From Acanthochlamys bracteata (lineage: Eukaryota > Streptophyta > Magnoliopsida > Pandanales > Velloziaceae): 64,000 nucleotides of DNA. The DNA lies in the NCBI GenBank assembly GCA_019914995.1, contig CM034143.1:5061501-5125500 (forward strand), given 5' to 3'. A program made the position numbers and the translations under genes. Positions 10,967 through 20,880 of the stretch are shown one piece after another (position 1 is the stretch's first letter; the number at the start of each line of letters is the position of its first letter). The notes under the pieces were generated by a model. That model ran no database searches. It saw only the letters and a list, made by a program, of their open reading frames with translations, and was not told where the DNA came from.

Positions 10967-11139
10967 CTTGAGTAGTGCTACAAGGCTAAAAAGTCCAAGA
11001 AAGCTAACAACAAACATAAAGCCAACCATCCATCCCAAAGATGGGTTCTTAACATCTTCAGCCCTGTTGCCAGGAGAATCAACTCCAGTGAGCTCATACG
11101 CCTTCTGTTCCATTGATAACATGTATGATCCAAAACCTT
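10967..11139 (-). pseudogene. Captured YSL transporter fragment, upstream exon
   Basis: Minus strand, bounded by acceptor TAATTTTACAG and donor GTATTGATC. It reads GFGSYMLSMEQKAYELTGVD, then SPGNRAEDVKNPSLGWMVGF and MFVVSFLGLFSLVALLK. This is the well-conserved N-terminal membrane region of YSL transporters (GFG-Y-L-x-M, PGN, DVKNPxLGWM, FLGLFSLV). The final K joins in frame to [11 protein letters not shown] of the next exon. Both splice sites are intact and the exon has no stop, so capture may be fairly recent or at the genomic level with introns. Confidence 0.8.
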
Positions 11140-11771
11140 CTGTAAAATTAGATACTTCTGACTATACAAATTAAGCAGAACTACAAGACAGCTCATTTCT
11201 ATAAGAATGTCAACTGTTCAAGCTAAAGACATTTCATCATATATCATGAACTACAGTTTCCACCAGCAACGAATGTCGGTATGTATGTAAATCACTCTTT
11301 AAAGTTATTGATTTAATTTATGAAGTATATGATCGACTCAAGCTATATGGATGGAAATGTATAGGGACAATGTTAAGCAGCTTAGTAGATTAGGATGGTG
11401 AAACAAAAACCACTATAACCAGTTTGATCATGTTAAGCAGCAACGCTCTAACTATTTCAACGATTTAAAATGTATAAGAGTATCTATAAGAAGTTACGCA
11501 TACTGAATAAGGCCTTCACAAATAAGTGAAATCACAAGATATAGTTAATAAAAAGTTGATAACTCTTAACATAAACCTGATCTAATTATGTGAAATAATT
11601 AAGAATCATTTGAAAGAATAATTTGAAAGAAAAAGGACAACACTAATATAGCTGAAATAAAGTAAGAAAAAATATAAAACTTATTATATAGGTGGTCCAA
11701 TAGCGTTTTTGAGCTTTCCGAACATCTCCATTAGAAATGATACCTTTTCTTCATTTTCACGAAGACGTTGT
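11140..11771. other. CACTA interior between the YSL fragment and the TNPA-like gene
   Basis: AT-rich, no open frame of note. It may include the 3' UTR of the minus-strand Transposase_24-type gene (for example AT-rich sequence around 11640-11770). Nothing else is recognised. Confidence 0.45.
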
Positions 11772-13224
11772 CTAGTCTCTTGCGAGTTGCTTCTCAAGCT
11801 CAGACTGTTGTTTCTCAAGCTCAGATTGTTGTTTCTCAAGTTCAGCTTGTTGTCTTTCATTTTTTTCCTCTAGGGTTACGATATGATCTTTCAAAATCGA
11901 ATTCTCATATGCCTGTGTTGATGAACCAGCAAAGCGGGTGCTAGGCGGCTTAGGTCCACGTCCACGTCCACGAATATATCTACGTGCCTTCCCAAGCACC
12001 GATAGACATATGTCTTCGTCATCGACGTTTTTCCCATCCTCTTGGGATTGATTTGCATTTCTACCATTTGATTCTGCATTTCATTCAAAACAAAATATCT
12101 TAGCAAATTATAAACCTTAACTCTTATAAAAAGATCATAACTTACATAATTTGATTGTGATTCCTTCGATACCCAGCTGTCCTTCTTTTCTTTTGCATTT
12201 GAAATATGTGTCTCTTTATATAAGTCAAGACAGTTGGCATTCTGCAAATTTGTTAAGAGAATCAATTTGCTATTAATTAGAGTCCTATCGTCTTTGTTAT
12301 ATTAAAACCAAAACTATAAAAAAATACCTTCTCCCGTTGTATGGATGCGAAAGTGCGTGAGCCTACTATATGCTTACTATTACTCTTTGCTCGAGCAGCT
12401 TTTGCTTTTTCTCATTTTTTTTTCATATAACCAATGATAAGGATATTTTTCAGCCTCTAAATAAAAAATCTTCAAAAAAAAATTTATCAAAGAAATCTTA
12501 CGATCCATTCTGGCGAATCAAACATGTCACATAGCCAGATCCATTCTTCACGCCGAGCTGCTGTAGAAGTGAAGTCCTTATAAGGATTTGCTCCAGCTCT
12601 GTCTCCACCACCGACACTCTTATAGTAGTCATGGCACTCATAACGTCAATTCTTATATCTCTCGGATTCTGTATTATGTAAACATGCCAAGGTTCCGGGA
12701 TGGGACAAATCTAGCTCAAACTTATCCTGTGATAATAAACAAACTTATTAACAAATTCTAACCCTTAATAATGTATATAAACCAATAATAACAAACTTAC
12801 AGCCATCATGGAATAAATCTCGTTCTTAATAGATTTGTCAATCTTACTCCAACCTTGAATATTCTTTACTGGAGCATTAGTACGAATCAAATATGACATC
12901 TCTCTTGCGAACCAAACAGCATGTTCACCGACTGGTCTCCATATGCCATCGGAAATTTCGATCTTGACTTTCTTTTTATTTCTCAAAATATACATTTCTA
13001 AATCACTACATCTATTGCCCGCACGTGGACGTTGTGTTTGTATATCAACAGACCCTACTTAATTAGAGGACAATTATTAGGTTCACTAATTAGTATATAA
13101 TAACTTAATTAAAAAAAATAATCTTACCACTGCTAGAGCCATTAGGATCTTGAGTCTCCAAATTAGCAATATTCTGGCTTGTTTGTAGCGATAGTTGTCT
13201 TCTACTAGAGGTTACCGGCGCCAT
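11772..13224 (-). CDS. Second CACTA gene: Transposase_24 (Ptta/En/Spm, TNPA-like) protein
   Basis: Starts at 13224 with MAPVTSSRRQLSLQTSQNIA and is split into several exons. Downstream blocks read ISDGIWRPVGEHAVWFAREM (near 12945), NPYKDFTSTAARREEWIWLC (near 12590) and KSNSKHIVGSRTFASIQREK (near 12380). Then follow the RGRGRGPKPPSTRF region and a C-terminal heptad-like coiled coil of repeated EKQQSEL units, ending at 11772. This is the plan of Transposase_24 (PF03004) proteins, counted as TNPA-like proteins that bind the subterminal repeats. An acceptor near 12078 (TTCTGC on plus) keeps the frame into NANQSQEDGK. Exon limits are partly uncertain, but I see no clear stop inside the recognised blocks. 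Confidence 0.7.
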
Positions 13225-13342
13225 AAAGATAAATTAATAAGAAACACCTGTATACAAAGTTCAAAAAATAAAACTTAGAATTAAAAGTGAAATAGATTAA
13301 AATAATTATATAAGATTAAGTTAAAACTCACATGAGATTAAT

Positions 13343-16300
13343 TCAATTGCAATCATCATCACTACAGTTATACTCGTCCGAGTTTTTATTTTCATCTTGA
13401 CCATCACTAATATAAATGCCTTCTTGCTCGTCCAAAACATCAATCACTTTATGATCAAGTTCAATAATTTTATTTAGATGATCTATTTCCATATTATCAT
13501 CTCTGACTCTTACGCTTGAATTTTCCACTTCTTGATAAGCATTATTCTCTACGATTATCACATCATCACTAATATTTGTGTCTTCGTCATCGCAGCCCTC
13601 TCCAAACAACGAGGGATGAAATAAATATCTATGTTGAGATTGTTGTACAACAACCCAATCATTACCTTGCTTCGTATCAGGAACATAAAACACTTGAGTC
13701 ACATTCATAGGAAACACGAATGGATCATTTTGGTACCATTTCTTTGTAATGTTAATACTAGTAAAATCATCATCAATCCTGATGGGTTTTCTGTGATCTA
13801 AGTCAAACCATTCACATTTAAATAGAAAGACTTGATGTCCCCTTGGATATGTCAAAATCAAGACATCATTTAGAACACCATAGAAATTTAAAATTTGATC
13901 TTTACGATATCCTTGCACATAAATTTCACTATTTTGAGTCAACAAACGACGTTCGCGTTTGTATGTGAGAAATTTCACTCCATTGACAATGCATCCAGAA
14001 TACCTAATGGCACGTTTATCTGGACCAAGGGCCAGTGAATATAGATCATCTGCATTCTCTTGCATACTGACATGAGTATGTCTCATCTATAATAAAAATA
14101 TATAAGAAGTAAGTATTTTTAAAAAAATATTGGCCATAATTAAAATCTCAAATTCAATATATATGTATATATTGATATAGTATTTCATACTCGATTTTTA
14201 AACCACGTAGGAAATCCATCTCTTTGCCTTATTTCTAAATTAAGTGGACTATCAACTTTGAGAAGCTCCTCATACTCACTGTAAATATTCCTTTTTGTAA
14301 GTCACTTGCCATCCTATAAGATATTAATGACAAAGGCCAAAAAAAATAGAGAATATTTTTAAATTGTAAATACTTATTTGAGATATGGAACGACTTCATC
14401 GCAGTTATTTAATACAAACCAATGTGCTAAATTGTATTCCTCTTCTATGAGGAGAATTTAGTTTACCTTACCTAATGGTCGAACTTTTGAGAAAATACAG
14501 ATAATGTTGTATCCACCTGTTTCTCTCCATCTTTATGTCGTTCTTATCGATTAAATTTAGTCTCCAACCCTCGCAAGTATCTAGAGCAAAAAATAAGACA
14601 GTCATTTACTGTGTAGGATTCAGCTATGGAGCCTTCTGGATGTGCTCTATTACGAACAGACACCTTAACCGTACCAAGAGTCCTACAAATATAGATGGAA
14701 TAAAAATTTTTATATGATTCCAATAGAAAATTAAATGAGAAATTTGAGATTCCCATAATAAAATTCACCTCTCTATAGGATACATTCATCTGTAATGAAC
14801 CGGACCTTCCTTGATAGCTTCATCCGGCAAGTGTACAACTAAATGTATCATGATATGAAAAAATACCGGAGGAAATATCATCTCAAGCTTGCAAAGAATT
14901 AACCACAATGTTATGCTATAATTCTCTCAATCCATCCAATTTTAAAGTCTTTGCACATAACTCTCTGAAAAACTTCCAAGTTCACTATTACTTCTAACAT
15001 TTTTTTTTGGAGATACCTATGTAAACCAATAGGTAGTAAGCGCTGCAAAATCACATGATTATCATGACTCTTCAACCCCGAGATTCTACCGTCCACTGTA
15101 TTTACACATCTCGAAATATTTGCAGCATATCCATCAGAAAATCTTACAGACTTAAAAAATTCACAAAATTTCCTTTTTTTCTGAGATGATAATGTGTACG
15201 CCGTAATCGATTTCTCCCACTTATTGGTATCCAATTTCTTTGTATGCAGATCACGTATACCTAGATCTTCTAGGTCCTAACGTGCCTTTAGAGTATCCTT
15301 CGTTTTCTTATCTATATTCATCAAAGTTCCGAAGATGTTATCACAAATATTTTTCTCGATATGCATGATATCAAGATTGTGACGATTTACGAGATCCTTC
15401 CAATATGGTAGTTCAAAAAAAATACTTTTTTGGTCCAATTAAGCTCCTCGAATGTGCGCTTCCTCTTCTTACCACTTGTAGGTTTTCCAAACTTCACGTC
15501 TTTAACAATATCCATATGTTCTAACAATTCATCAATTGATAATATAGGAGGTGGTGCTGCTGCTTCTTGCTTTCCATTAAATTTTTTACTCCTTCTTTAC
15601 GGATGGTTGCTCAGTAAATAGCGACGATGGCCGAGATAACTAATTTTGTCTCTAAGTTTGACAGAATATGTATATTTGTTGCATACGAGACATGCCAAGT
15701 AGCCTTTTGTGCTCCATCTAGATAAACCTCCATATGCAGAAAAATCATTTACGGTCTATATAACAGCTGCATGCAATTGAAATATAGTATTGGAACTCCG
15801 TTCTCCCACAGCTCCTTCAACTCTTCAATTAGTGGCTGAAGATATACATCAATGTTTCTACCAGGTGATTTTTTTCCTGAAATTAAAAGTGTCATAATAA
15901 AGTATGGCTTTTTCATGCACATCCATGGAGGTAAATTGTACGGCATTAAAATAATAGGCAGCAGCTATATGCATTGCTCATATCTCCAAATGGATTGAAT
16001 CCATCAGTCGCCAAGCCAAGTCTTAAGTTTCGAGCATCACTAGCAAACCATGGAAACTTCAAATCAAAATCCTTCCAAGTCTCAGCATCTGCAGGATGTC
16101 TCAAAATCTTAGAGTTATCTACACGTTTCTCCTTATGCCATCTCATATCCAAGGCCGTCTTTCTTGACATGTAAAATTGTCGCAGTTTAGGTACTAATGA
16201 AAAATGACGAAGCACTTTCTTGGAAACCTTCTTACTGGTGCCACCATTAACCTTCCACCTTGATGTATTGCATTCTGGGCACTTCTCCTCGTTTACCAAC

Positions 16301-17025
16301 TCCTTTCTAAAAAGAACGCAATCATTCTCGCATGCAACAATAGGTTCCCATCCCAAACCTAAATCCTTTAGAATCTTTCTACATTGATAGTAAGACGAAA
16401 GAAGTAAATGCCCTTTCGGAAATGCATCAATCAAAAGATCAAGCAGCATATTAAAACCTTTGTTGCTCCAACGATTAAGCACCTTAACATGCAGCAATTT
16501 TATGAGGAATGATAATTTTGAGATTGTACATCCCTCGTACAATGGATTCTCGACATCTTCAAACAATTTATCATATCTATTGATATCATCTGCTGCAACT
16601 GAAGACCCTTCACCAACAAGGAGCTGACGTGTGTCGCCCTCCGCAGCTACTTGAGGGATCTCTAAATCCACAACACCACCCCTACGTATATCCTCCAAAA
16701 TTTTAAATATTTCATCATATTCTTCGTCTTCAACAGGTCTCACTGGAGTCTCATCTCTACGAACACCAACACTTTGATTACCTTGATGAGTGACTTCTCC
16801 ATGTAAGTTCCATCTCGTGTAAGACGCCATAAATCCATTCACAAGTAAATGCATGTATACCACATCGAGCATGTTTGAGTATCTATTCAAACAACGTCGA
16901 CATGGATAATACATCTCGCTAACATTCTACAAATGATCTTTAGCAAATTGCATAAAGGAGCGAACTCCATTTGTATACTTCTCCGACAACTTATCAGGAT
17001 TATATATCCAACTCTTATCCATCAT
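13343..17025 (-). pseudogene. CACTA TNP2-type transposase, damaged
   Basis: Starts at 17025 (MMDKSWIYNPDKLSEKYTNG). Blocks in order: Transpos_assoc (PF13963; YYPCRRCLNRYS, HLLVNGF), tnp2 (PF02992; CPECNTSRWK, LRLGLATDGFNPFGDMSNAY, MPYNLPPWMCM, FFELPYWKDLVNRHNLDIMH), DUF4218 (RNRAHPEGSIAESY, LIFCSRYLRGLETKFNR near 14640-14560) and DUF4216 (GCIVNGVKF, FYVPDTKQGNDW, 14086-13343). Lesions: an in-frame TAG after FAKDHL near 16930; loss of one base near 15958, where SCW-P should read on into MPYNLPP; a further shift near 15770; and stops later on. Introns explain some gaps but not these. The C-terminal 247-codon DUF4216 block is still open. Confidence 0.85.
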
Positions 17026-17169
17026 ATTTCATAATGAGGTACATTAGCCGGAGTAGAATATACGTACATTATTACATTCATTTGAAATATATTATTTACT
17101 CTAAAAATTAATACTCAATATATATATATAAATTTTCTTGTAGTTATCAATTGTATTCTAACATATTTC
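17026..17169. other. Short upstream segment of the transposase gene
   Basis: AT-rich sequence just upstream of the transposase start, with a (TA)n stretch near 17120. It probably holds the 5' UTR or promoter of the TNP2 gene. No motif can be assigned with confidence. Confidence 0.35.
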
Positions 17170-18660
17170 AAGAGCAACACATCCTACAGCAGGCTGTTCC
17201 AAAAATATATGAGTTTCCTACAGCAGCCAATAGAGTTTTCCAAAAATATATGAGTTCCGTACAGCAGGGAGAGATGGAGAGTTTCCTACAGTAAGGTGGA
17301 CAGCAGGGGGGCAAGGGGGTACAACATCTAAGTGTATTCTCAAAAATATATGAAAATATTCCTACAGCAGCTAAGAGTTTTCTGCATAAGGGGGTACATG
17401 CACTTGAGTTTTTTTTGGAAGGGGAGGGGAAGAGCTTCCTACAGCAGCCAAGAGAGTTTTCTTCCTACAGCAGGGGGAGAGCTTCCTACAGCAGGGGGAG
17501 AGGGAGAGTTTCCTACAACAAGGTGGACAGCAGGGGGGATAGTAAGGGGGGACAGCAAGGAGGAGAGCAAAGGGGTGCAGCATCTAAGAGTATTCTAAAA
17601 AATATTTGAAAATATTCCTACAGCATCTAAGAGTTTTCTGCAGCAGGGGAGACAGCATGCACTTGAGTTTTTTCTGGAAGGGGAAGAGGAAGAGCTTCCT
17701 ACAGCAGCCAAGAGAGTTTTCTTCCTACAGCAGGGGGAGAGGAAGAGTTTCCTACAACAAGTGGACAGCAGGGGGGATAGCAAGGGGGGACAGCAAGGGA
17801 GAGAGCAAGGGGGTGCAGCATCTAAGAGTATTCTAAAAAATATTTGAAAATATTCCTACAGCATCTAAGAGTTTTCTGCAGCAGGGGGGACAGCATACAC
17901 TTGAGTTTTTTCTGGAAGGGGAAGAGGAAGAGCTTCCTACAGCAGCCAAGAGAGCTTTCTTCCTACAGCAGGGGGAGAGGAAGAGTTTCCTACAGCAGCC
18001 AAGAGAGTTTTCTTCCTACAGCAGGGGGAGAGGAAGAGTTTCCTACAGCAAGGTGGACAGCAGGGGGATAGCAAGGGGGGACAGCATGCACTTGAGTTTT
18101 TTTTGGAAGGGGAGGGGGAAGAGCTTCCTACAGCAGCCAAGAGAGTTTTCTTCCTACAGCAGGGGGGAGCTTCCTACAGCAGTCGGTAGAGTTTTCTTCC
18201 TTAAGGGGGTTTCTTGCAGCAGGAGGGAGAGCTTCATACAGCACGGGGAGTTTCCTATAGCAAGGTCTATAGAAACTAAATGCATGCCACAAGATAAATG
18301 CAATGTCAAAAGGATGGGCTAGCATGTAATAACTACAGAATTGAGATGAGATGACATACAATATTGTTTCAGCTACAATAACTAATAAGTTCATAGGATG
18401 ATTACTGACCATAGTTTTTCAGATTTTATTAGAGCAGTTGATGATGTATATTTTTCTGATTTCATCACATAGAAGAATATTTTGAAGCATCCTACAGTAA
18501 GGGGAGAGTTTCCTACAGCAAGGGGGGAGGCTTCCTACAGAGAGAGTTTTCTACAGCATCTAAGAGTATTCTCAAAAGTATATGAAATATTCCTACAGCA
18601 TCTAAGAGTTTTCTACGGCAGGGGGGAGCTTCCTACAGCATGTAAGAGTATTCTCAAAAG
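17170..18660. repeat. GC-skewed tandem array in the CACTA element (~240-bp period)
   Basis: Built of many copies of CTTCCTACAGCAG with spacers such as CCAAGAGAGTTTT and GGGGGAGAGGAAGAG. A higher-order unit of about 240 bp recurs with starts near 17321, 17575 and 17814, each beginning with CATCTAAGAGTATTCT and including CACTTGAGTTTTTTCTGG. The array decays after 18250, is interrupted by unique sequence at 18260-18480, and resumes at 18487-18660. The open frames in it are products of the repeat and should not be taken as genes. It lies between the transposase start and the right subterminal repeats, the promoter side of the element. Confidence 0.85.
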
Positions 18661-19600
18661 AAGAGATGAAAACATTGCTTCAATCGAGAAAATCATTGTA
18701 AACAATATGAAAATAAGTATTGCTTCAAACAAAAATAAAATTGTAGGACTAGACTCAGGTGTCCTACCAATAAACGTCATTCTTTTCTACTTCCTAAAGA
18801 AGACAGAAGACTATATGAAAAATATCTAACACATGTATATGGTAAAAATTGAAATAAAAGCTCTACAAAACTGTACCTGTGAGCAATGCACTCTGCTGCA
18901 ATTTAATGCAATCTTTCAAATCTGGACCTTCTCTGCTTCCTGTCCCTTCGGAAAACTTTCAAAAATAATTTTCAGAAAAATAATTATAGGACAGAACTAA
19001 AGGAATCTAGCTGACAAATGAAATCAGAAAGAAAATAATCATACTTGAAACTTATAAAAAATAACAGCTGTGAAAATTGAATACCAATGAAATACGTACG
19101 AAATATAAAAATGGCTTCAAGCAATACCTTTTGAGGCAATTAATACATAAAAATAACTCATCCAACTGACTAAATAACAGATATCTTAATAGTTAGTACA
19201 AAAGCATCAGCTTCATATATTTCATTACCAGATAAAGCTCCTGTTTATATATCCAATGTCTTTGTCAACTACGCTCGAAGTTAGTGACCCTTTTTGTTTC
19301 TAAGAAATTGGCACTGGCAGTTTCAATTTCCATCCATAACGCAAAGATGCTTACCTATTTCCGGCGAGATGACAGCGACGGTTGTGCAATTTTCGGCGAG
19401 ACAGCGGCTCCAACAAAATCCACCGTGATGGAGCTCAATACGGCGAGAGGAGCCCGAATTAGAACGGATAGCGTCGGATGGCAGCAATTCCGGTGAGATG
19501 GAGCTGAATTTCACCCGCAGACGACCGGTAAGAGAAGACGAGCAATCACCGGCAAAAATCTAGGTTTTTAGAGTTGGGAGAAAATGATGGGTAGCTGGTT
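18661..19600. other. CACTA interior, promoter side, no gene recognised
   Basis: Unique AT-rich sequence followed by a more GC-rich patch at about 19340-19520 (CCGGCGAGATGACAGCG and similar). It has open frames on both strands but no family resemblance. The GC-rich patch near the right end could be the untranslated leader of the transposase transcript. This is an inference from position only. Confidence 0.35.
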
Positions 19601-19614
19601 CGAGTCGGATTAAT

Positions 19615-20118
19615 TTAGACAAATTACCGACTGAATCAGCAAAGCAGTCGGTAACATATACCAAAATACCAACCGACACGAAACGCAGTCGGTAATATAC
19701 CTCCACATTACCGACTAAAATAATTTCCAGTCGGTAATATATATCCACTATCGATTAGAAAAGTATTCAGTCGGAAACTTACAAACTCATATATACCGAC
19801 TGAAAGAGTCTATAGTCGGTAATATAAATCAATTACCGACTAGTAAGGTACACAGTCGGAAACTTGCAAACTAATTACCGACTGAATTAGGTATCAGTCG
19901 GTAATATATCCACTACCGACTGATATAGTATGCCGTCGGTAATATATATACCATATTCCGACTAACTCGTCTAGCAATCGGTAATTTGTTTAAATTGCCG
20001 ACTAATAGAGTAAGCAGTCGGTAAGCTTATAGAAAATACCGACTGACTAGTGTGCCTCGTCGGTAATTGACGAATTTACCGACTGCACTTGGTTGGTCGG
20101 TAAATTATCAGTCGGTAA
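19615..20118. repeat. CACTA right subterminal repeats, alternating orientation
   Basis: Regular alternation of TACCGACT and AGTCGGTAAT about every 20-25 bases, so neighbouring copies form palindromic pairs. Examples: ACCGACTGAATC...CAGTCGGTAAC at 19626-19653, ACCGACTGAAAG...TAGTCGGTAAT near 19795-19822, ACCGACTGAATT...CAGTCGGTAAT near 19877-19906. About ten pairs are visible. These are much better preserved than the left array. Confidence 0.9.
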
Positions 20119-20141
20119 TGCTAGTTATTGTAGTAGTGTTT

Positions 20142-20880
20142 CGAGGCCGATAGCACAACTACCAATGTGGTGGATCGCTTGTTTTTCATGATGGATTACG
20201 GGAGTTCATAACCATATTGATTCTGTCAAAAACACGGAGAAGAAGATTACTAAGTCGATTATTAAAGAATGGCTTGTACTGAAATGATATTTATAAAGAT
20301 TTAAGCTCACTCTTTTTATTGCCAATTGGTTTTAAAAAAAACTTTAAATTCGTCACATGATATCGGAGCGGATTGGACCGAATCGGTCCAAGATGTGGGC
20401 TAAATCTAACTTATTATTTATATCTATTCATGACTTTTATGGTCCAGTTTATTTTAGGGCAAAAATATTTCGGTTTATTTTAGAGTAGGTAGTCCATTTT
20501 ATTTAATAGTTGTCTGCTACATTTTAGGACAAATAGCCTATTTCATTTTAAGACAGGTCGCCCACTTCATTCAATACATTACAGTACACGTAGCCCACAT
20601 CAATTCAATTTACGAAAAAAAAAAAGCTCTGAAGGGCAGGTATTAAAAAATGGTGCTGGAAAACAGATATTAAAAAATAGTTTAGTCCCACATTACTTAT
20701 TAATGGTTCTGAAATGATATTTATAAAAATTTGGGCTCATTCTTTTCATTATCAATTGATTTTGAGAAGAATTCTAAATTCGTCAGAACGATGAAGCTTG
20801 TCGTAATTAAAGTGAGACAAGCTCAAGAAGCTATTGTTAGTGGCCGGCCTTTTTCTGAGACCGTTGTTGAGGTTTGCTAA
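20142..20880 (+). pseudogene. Unidentified host gene, 3' part, interrupted by a TRIM
   Basis: Continues the reading broken at 8733: EADSTTTNVVDRLFFMMDYG, then a frameshift or stop, then NHIDSVKNTEKKITKSM. The TRIM (20260-20788) sits after KKITKS. Removing it with one CGAT continues in frame as MKLVVIKVRQAQEAIVSGRP, FSETVVEV and a stop near 20880. A short open block 20980-21190 (for example HHQILDLLEELLNRDSETHF near 21112) may be a further remnant. The family is not recognised. The helical, charged look and lack of motifs give no clue to function. Confidence 0.45.
20260..20788 (+). mobile_element. TRIM retroelement, copy A
   Basis: Same family as the element at 24808-25334, in the opposite orientation. 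The left LTR (20260-20357) has lost about 25 bases relative to the other LTRs. The right LTR is about 20668-20788. After the left LTR, TATCGGAGCGGATTGG stands where the other copy has TATCAGAGCGGGTTGG, a primer-binding site like the 3' end complement of initiator tRNA-Met. Flanks share CGAT (20256-20259 and 20789-20792). It has no coding capacity. Near 20641-20680, a TATTAAAAAAT unit is duplicated just before the right LTR. Confidence 0.75.

Larger units (their letters stand above)
8734..20138 (-). mobile_element. CACTA (En/Spm-type) DNA transposon, 11.4 kb, with TSD TTT
   Basis: Starts CACTACTAGAAATAAT and ends ATTGTAGTAGTG. The reverse complement of the right end is CACTACTACAATAAC, so the terminal inverted repeats match over about 13 bases with the diagnostic CACTA. 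Both sides carry TTT (8731-8733 and 20139-20141), a 3-bp target-site duplication as expected for CACTA. The body holds a TNP2-type transposase gene and a Transposase_24 gene, both on the minus strand, plus subterminal repeats at both ends. It also holds two captured host gene fragments and a tandem array. The transposase is frameshifted and has stops, so this copy probably cannot move by itself. Confidence 0.93.

Noticed and set aside
10784-10975. ORF in the CACTA interior overlapping the YSL exon
   Set aside because: Opposite strand to the recognised YSL exon, no family resemblance, and it lies mostly in the YSL intron.
12360-12470. Possible tRNA or small RNA gene in the CACTA interior
   Set aside because: No cloverleaf-like boxes. 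The sequence encodes the KSNSKHIVGSRTFAS block of the TNPA-like protein on the minus strand.
17170-18660. CRISPR-like array appearance
   Set aside because: Repeats are degenerate and spacers are repeats themselves. The context is a plant transposon, so this is a minisatellite-type array.
17332-18829. Several overlapping ORFs rich in FLQQPREFSS-like and SPCCRK-like repeats
   Set aside because: They are translations of the tandem array in all frames, with no family resemblance or start context.
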